The translations under genes and the position numbers were made by a program. Below are positions 7,343 to 10,696 of a stretch of DNA of 10,696 nucleotides, in pieces; position 1 is the stretch's first letter, and the number at the start of each line of letters is the position of its first letter. The stretch comes from Sulfitobacter sp. (GTDB lineage: Bacteria > Pseudomonadota > Alphaproteobacteria > Rhodobacterales > Rhodobacteraceae), in the NCBI GenBank assembly GCA_024636395.1, contig JAGXHD010000041.1, forward strand, positions 1 to 10,696. Direction: 5' to 3'. Under the pieces are notes generated by a model, which saw only the letters and a program-made list of their open reading frames with translations, searched no databases and was not told the DNA's origin.

Positions 7343-8364
7343 CTATCGCCTCCCTTGTTTCATCGTGCGGGCAGATTTCCCTGCCCTCTATCGGTGCCGG
7401 TCGCGCGTCGAGTGGCACGCAGCAATCGGCACTTCTTTTGCCCCTGTCGGGCGCCTCCGCGGAGTTAGGTCAGACATTGCAGGCCGCCGCAACCCTCGGC
7501 GGAGGGCCCGGCCTTGGGATCGAGATCGTGGACTGTGGATCCACCCCTGAATCCGCTGTGGCAGCCGCAAAACGCGCAGTGGATGCAGGCGCCCGAATGC
7601 TGGTGGGGCCCGTGTTCAGCGCGCAAGCCACCGCTGTGGGCAATGCCGTTCGTGTACCCGTTGTGACGCTCTCCAACAATGAGGCCTTGGCGGGCGGTGG
7701 CACCTACATCTTCGGCGTGACGGCGGCGCAATCGGCGCAGGCGGTGCTGTCGATCGCGGGACAGCGTAATCTGCGCGATCTGGCAATCGTTGTCCCGCCC
7801 GGCACATTCGGTGTGCAATCCGCCGCCGCGGCAGTCGCGGTAGGCCGCACCCTGGGGTTTTCGATCCGCCCGGTAATAACACAATCGGGCGCCGAGGGTC
7901 TGATCCCAGCCCTTGCAGCGGGGGGTGAACTGCCAGAGGCAGTGTATCTGCCCGTAGCGGATGGCAGCCTCGCGCCCTTTGCCGAAGCGCTACGGGGGAA
8001 GGGTGTGCAACTGCTTGGCTCCACGCAATGGTCCGCTCTGGATCTTTCCGGCAGCCTGGCGTTCCGCGATGCGTGGTTTGCCGCACCAGATCCGCTGCGC
8101 TTCGCCGCCTTCGATGAGGCCTTCACCGCGGCAACGGGCGAGCCCGGCGGCATCATCAGCGGCCTTGCCTTCGACGGTGTGGAGCTTTTACGCATTCTGG
8201 GCCAGACCGGCCAGATCTCGGCCAAAGGCCTGACCCGCGACGAGGGCTTTACCGGCGTGATCGGCCCCTACCGCTTCCTGCGCTCGGGCCTGTGCGAGCG
8301 CGGCTTGGGCGTGTTGCGGATCGGCGCGGGAGAGTTCAGCCTGATCGGCAGCACCTCCGTATGA
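7258..8364 (+). CDS. Tat-type lipoprotein, LpoA/LppC-like type 1 periplasmic-binding fold
   Basis: The product is a predicted exported lipoprotein of 368 residues related to the 'penicillin-binding protein activator' (LpoA/LppC-like) proteins, which share the type 1 periplasmic-binding fold. The signal region has SRRRVLTG at 17-24, close to the twin-arginine consensus, then a hydrophobic stretch and the lipobox LVSSC with acyl-acceptor Cys37. The mature part shows the family pattern: ALLLPLSGASAELGQTLQ, then AAKRAVDAGARMLVGPVFS, then VPVVTLSNNEALAGGGTYIFGV. It is not a standard Gsp component. It overlaps gspN at its 5' end and gspJ at its 3' end (ATGA), so it is wired into the secretion locus. 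By analogy with LpoA it might act on peptidoglycan synthases during secretin insertion, or serve as a pilotin-like helper. Both roles are inference; ligand binding as in amino-acid ABC receptors is the alternative. Confidence 0.78.
   Translation: MSQPRPEAARAVLSRPSRRRVLTGISAASIASLVSSCGQISLPSIGAGRASSGTQQSALLLPLSGASAELGQTLQAAATLGGGPGLGIEIVDCGSTPESAVAAAKRAVDAGARMLVGPVFSAQATAVGNAVRVPVVTLSNNEALAGGGTYIFGVTAAQSAQAVLSIAGQRNLRDLAIVVPPGTFGVQSAAAAVAVGRTLGFSIRPVITQSGAEGLIPALAAGGELPEAVYLPVADGSLAPFAEALRGKGVQLLGSTQWSALDLSGSLAFRDAWFAAPDPLRFAAFDEAFTAATGEPGGIISGLAFDGVELLRILGQTGQISAKGLTRDEGFTGVIGPYRFLRSGLCERGLGVLRIGAGEFSLIGSTSV
7349..7354 (-). promoter_or_regulatory. Shine-Dalgarno site of gspN
   Basis: GGGAGG on the minus strand, six bases before the ATG at 7342. 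It fixes the gspN start inside the coding region of the divergent lipoprotein gene. Confidence 0.7.
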
Positions 8365-8924
8365 GCCAGACCCGCAGCCCCGATGCGGGACTGAGCCTGA
8401 TCGAAGTCCTCGTGTCGCTGGCGATCTTCGCGGTGATCGGTGTGGCGGGCCTCGCCGTTCTCGATACCATTTCGCGCACATCGGAGCGGACGGAGGGGCG
8501 GCTGGAACGGCTGGCAGATATCGACCGCGCCTTCTTGGTGATCCGCCGCGATCTGGCCCAGATCACGCGCACGCAGATCACGCTCGATGCGGACGGAATT
8601 GCCTTTGGACGCCTGCGCGGTGACGGTGATGGATCCGTGCGGCTCGCGTTCGCGCTCGACGGGACCACTCTGACACGGCAGGTCGATCAGGCGGGGGCGG
8701 ATCCTGTGCGCCAAAGCCTGCTGAACGGTGTCATAGCTGTAGAGTGGCGGCTGCTCGATGGTGCTCGGCGCTGGCATCCCGTCTGGCCGCCCGCAGGCGC
8801 AGACACGACCGCGTACCCGCCCCCACTGGCGGCAGAGCTGACGCTCGACATCCTCCAGCCTCAGAGCGAGGCCCCGCAGCCCGTGACCCGGCTGATCGTG
8901 CTGCCTGCCGGACAAGGCAGATGA
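8361..8924 (+). CDS. gspJ: T2SS minor pseudopilin GspJ
   Basis: GspJ is a minor pseudopilin of the I-J-K tip complex. The 187-residue precursor has a ten-residue leader ending in Gly10, then LSLIEVLVSLAIFAVIGVAG with Glu at +5; Leu replaces Phe at +1. The globular part contains the GspJ pattern of an early RAFLVIRRDLAQI helix and a late GVIAVEWRLLDGARRWHPVWPP stretch. The ATG at 8361 overlaps the stop of the preceding lipoprotein gene (ATGA). The frame stays open upstream to 8292, but that extension lies inside the lipoprotein gene and would bury the prepilin leader. The stop overlaps gspK. Confidence 0.92.
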   Translation: MSQTRSPDAGLSLIEVLVSLAIFAVIGVAGLAVLDTISRTSERTEGRLERLADIDRAFLVIRRDLAQITRTQITLDADGIAFGRLRGDGDGSVRLAFALDGTTLTRQVDQAGADPVRQSLLNGVIAVEWRLLDGARRWHPVWPPAGADTTAYPPPLAAELTLDILQPQSEAPQPVTRLIVLPAGQGR

Positions 8925-9781
8925 CCGCGCGCTCTGACGACGAGGGTGTCGTACTAATCAATGTACTGGTGGTGCTGGCCATCGCGGGCGGGCTCATGCT
9001 GCTGCTGATCTCCACGCAGGAGGCTGCCCTCGACCGCGTTACCCGCGCCCGCGACGCGTCCATCGTCGAGCAAATCGCGCTGGGAGCCGAGGCGACCGTG
9101 GTCGACGCGCTGCGTCGCGATCTCGACGAGGCGCCCGACACCGATCACCTGAACGAGCCTTGGGCGAAGAGTGTCATCCAGAGCGAAGTCATTCTGCCCA
9201 CCGGAAAGTTTTCCGTAACCGTTACCGATGTGCAGTCGAAATTCGACATCAACCAGCTCGCGGGGATTACAGCCGCCTCGCAGGACTTCATGCAGCGCTT
9301 GCTGACAGCCTTGGACAAGGACCCTCAGATCGCCAGCCAAATCGCGCAGATCCTCGCCGTGACCGGTCCTCTGGACGATCCGGGCGATCTTGAAGCTTTC
9401 GGTATTTCTCCAGAAGCGCTTGCCGCTCTTGCGCCCTATATCACTTCCCTGCCGGTCGCAGGCACGATCAATCTCAATTCGGTCGATCCATTCCTGCTGG
9501 GCCTCATGCTCAAAAACCGGAGCCTTGCGGCCCAATTGGTACGGCTGCGCGACAGCCGCGGCGCGTTGACGCTGGACGATCTGAACGATGTGGGCGCACT
9601 TCGGCCCCAAAACAGCGGGTTTACGTCAAATGTCTATCATGTGGATATTTTGGCGCAGGCCGGGGTCGCACAGGTGCGGATGCAAACGCTGCTGATCCGT
9701 CGCAACACGCTCGGCGTTAAGGCGGTCGAGATCCGGCAGCGCCGCCTGGTTTTCAACACACCAGAACCGGCGAGCGAATAA
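8921..9781 (+). CDS. gspK: T2SS minor pseudopilin GspK
   Basis: GspK is the largest minor pseudopilin and caps the pseudopilus tip. The 286-residue protein has a nine-residue leader ending in Gly9, then VVLINVLVVLAIAGGLMLLL. Position +5 is Asn rather than Glu; lack of the +5 Glu is a known trait of GspK. The T2SSK domain follows, with VTVTDVQSKFDINQLAG near 103-119, and a helix-hairpin-helix-like part with TINLNSVDPFLLGLML and RGALTLDDLNDVGAL. The start at 8921 overlaps the gspJ stop (ATGA); longer in-frame starts upstream lie inside gspJ. It is the last plus-strand gene. The intergenic hairpin after it has its T-tract on the other strand. Confidence 0.93.
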   Translation: MTARSDDEGVVLINVLVVLAIAGGLMLLLISTQEAALDRVTRARDASIVEQIALGAEATVVDALRRDLDEAPDTDHLNEPWAKSVIQSEVILPTGKFSVTVTDVQSKFDINQLAGITAASQDFMQRLLTALDKDPQIASQIAQILAVTGPLDDPGDLEAFGISPEALAALAPYITSLPVAGTINLNSVDPFLLGLMLKNRSLAAQLVRLRDSRGALTLDDLNDVGALRPQNSGFTSNVYHVDILAQAGVAQVRMQTLLIRRNTLGVKAVEIRQRRLVFNTPEPASE

Positions 9782-9783
9782 AC

Positions 9784-9816
9784 AAAAAAAATCGGCCCCT
9801 GCGCACGAGGGGCCGA
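9784..9816 (-). terminator. Rho-independent terminator of the minus-strand lipoprotein unit
   Basis: A perfect nine-base stem (TCGGCCCCT at 9792-9800 and AGGGGCCGA at 9808-9816) encloses a seven-base loop. On the minus strand it is followed at once by eight T residues (the A-run 9784-9791), a textbook intrinsic terminator for transcription arriving from the 68-residue lipoprotein gene. On the plus strand, after gspK, the hairpin is followed only by CCTTTGG, so it is at best a weak terminator in that direction. Confidence 0.88.
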
Positions 9817-9843
9817 CCTTTGGTGAAACCTTCCCCCGTAGTG

Positions 9844-10050
9844 CTACGGGTTGAATGGGTCCGTCGTGAAGCTGATGGCGGCAATATTCACGGATTGCGC
9901 ATCCACAGGCTCACTGTTGGGCGCGGCTGCGAACATGCTCACGAATCCCGCACCCAGGCTGCTGATGTTTTTGAGATCCAGGGCCGAGCTGCCGCACGCG
10001 GCTAGAAACACGAACCCGGCCATTGCAGTATATTTTGACTTAAGTTTCAT
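9844..10050 (-). CDS. Small lipoprotein of unknown function
   Basis: This encodes a 68-residue predicted lipoprotein. The signal peptide has a Lys-rich start (MKLKSK), a hydrophobic core and lipobox FLAACG with Cys19. The residue after Cys is Gly, not Asp, so outer-membrane sorting is expected. The mature protein is only 50 residues, with LKNISSLGAGFVSMF, then APNSEPVDAQSV, and ends DPFNP. No known family is recognised. It is preceded by a strong ribosome site and lies 12 bases after the DUF4331 gene, so the two are probably co-transcribed and may work together. A strong terminator follows. It is near the T2SS genes but transcribed towards them from a separate unit. Confidence 0.8.
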   Translation of the reverse strand: MKLKSKYTAMAGFVFLAACGSSALDLKNISSLGAGFVSMFAAAPNSEPVDAQSVNIAAISFTTDPFNP

Positions 10051-10054
10051 AGTA

Positions 10055-10061
10055 CCCTCCT
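10055..10061 (-). promoter_or_regulatory. Shine-Dalgarno site of the small lipoprotein
   Basis: AGGAGGG on the minus strand lies four bases before the ATG at 10050. It is the strongest ribosome site in the window and suggests high expression of the small lipoprotein compared with its upstream partner. Confidence 0.75.
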
Positions 10062-10062
10062 A

Positions 10063-10696
10063 TCAGTTGGTTGCGCCGGGCAGAGGTGTGTTCAGATATG
10101 GGAACACGTTCTGCAATTCGGCAGCGGAGATGGGAGCACCGTCAATAAATGGTGCAGTGCCAACAGGCGCATCTTCCGGTGCACAAAGCCCCAGATTGAT
10201 GTTGTCGCTGTCAGTGTCTTCGACCGCATCTGCAACACCCAGCTCGGCACCAAGTGGTACGGGATGGCAGAGCGCGCCCATCACCACACGCAGGGCGATA
10301 TCGACGGTATCATCGCCGGGGCGACGGCCATTCGGAAAGCCTGCCAGATCTTCGGCAACGACGCCGAAGGGGCTCTGGCTGTCACGCGGTGTCGCGGGAA
10401 TACCAGTGTTGAGGCGCATCATTTCCGATCCAGTCACAGTAGCCTGCTGGTTGAGGCCCGGAAAACCGGTCAGGAACGCCGCGACGAGATCGTTGCGCGG
10501 AAAATTCGAGGGCGCAATGTTGTCGTCTGCGCCCAGTGCGTCGCGGAACAGAATATCGATCAGCGCCGGGAACGTCGGGTTGGTCACATAGACGGCCAAT
10601 GCGCTGTCCTGTGTGGGCTCTGCTGCGTTGAACAGATCCTTGTCGGGCAGACCGATCACCAATTCATTGACCAGTGGCGCAGAGAGGCGCGACTGC
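10063..10696 (-). CDS. DUF4331-family exported protein (N-terminal part beyond window edge)
   Basis: About 210 C-terminal residues are visible; the frame enters open from the right edge. The TTG at 10662 is an internal Leu codon, not the start: the frame continues upstream as SRLSAPLVNE, matching the DUF4331 pattern SRLxxPLVNEVVI. Further DUF4331-like stretches are KDLFNAAEPTQD, SNFPRNDLVAAFLTGFPGLN, GFPNGRRPGDDTVDIALRV and the terminal FPYLNTPLPG. Two cysteines (in GALCHP and GLCAPED) could form a disulfide outside the cytoplasm. The function of the family is unknown. Members are generally predicted to be exported, but no signal peptide can be checked here. The small lipoprotein gene follows after 12 bases. 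Confidence 0.82.
   Translation of the reverse strand, partial: QSRLSAPLVNELVIGLPDKDLFNAAEPTQDSALAVYVTNPTFPALIDILFRDALGADDNIAPSNFPRNDLVAAFLTGFPGLNQQATVTGSEMMRLNTGIPATPRDSQSPFGVVAEDLAGFPNGRRPGDDTVDIALRVVMGALCHPVPLGAELGVADAVEDTDSDNINLGLCAPEDAPVGTAPFIDGAPISAAELQNVFPYLNTPLPGATN

Noticed and set aside
8744..8920. In-frame upstream extension of gspK (and likewise of gspJ from 8292)
   Set aside because: Both extensions lie inside the preceding gene and would place long sequences before a prepilin leader. The ATGA overlaps give natural starts at 8921 and 8361.
10660..10662. TTG at 10662 as the start of the DUF4331 gene
   Set aside because: The open frame continues to the window edge and encodes the conserved SRLSAPLVNE segment just upstream, so the gene is partial and starts outside the window.

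Overview
The window is most of a type II secretion system (T2SS) locus from a GC-rich Gram-negative bacterium. It is followed at the right edge by a small two-gene unit for exported proteins. Codon use, tight four-base start/stop overlaps and the rhodobacteral look of the LpoA-like lipoprotein suggest an alphaproteobacterium, probably Rhodobacterales. That placement is inference from protein character, not from a marker gene.

Layout. (1) 1-2188, minus strand: gspG-gspH-gspI-gspC, transcribed leftwards. gspC runs off the left edge; gspD, the secretin, would be the expected next gene but is not visible. (2) 2189-2290: a 102-base divergent intergenic region that should hold the promoters for both arms. 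(3) 2291-6610, plus strand: gspL-gspM-gspE-gspF, the inner-membrane platform and its ATPase. (4) 6611-7342, minus strand: gspN alone. Its stop codon directly abuts the stop of gspF, and its 5' end overlaps the next plus-strand gene by 85 bases. (5) 7258-9781, plus strand: a Tat-type lipoprotein with a type 1 periplasmic-binding (LpoA/LppC-like) fold, then gspJ and gspK, all joined by ATGA overlaps. (6) 9784-9816: a strong hairpin terminator whose T-tract serves the minus strand. (7) 9844-10696, minus strand: a DUF4331-family protein that enters from the right edge, followed by a 68-residue lipoprotein.

How the parts work together. GspE (cytoplasmic ATPase) docks on GspL/GspM and GspF and drives assembly of the GspG pseudopilus, whose tip is made of GspH, I, J and K. 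GspC links the platform to the secretin. The core pseudopilins are therefore split between two opposite transcription units. GspD, the prepilin peptidase GspO and any pilotin are not in the window. The non-Gsp lipoprotein fixed ahead of gspJ is a candidate accessory factor, perhaps for peptidoglycan or the outer membrane. The DUF4331 protein and its small lipoprotein are candidate cargo or surface partners.

No RNA genes, insertion sequences, CRISPR arrays or origins were seen. No stretch over 300 bases lacks a gene.
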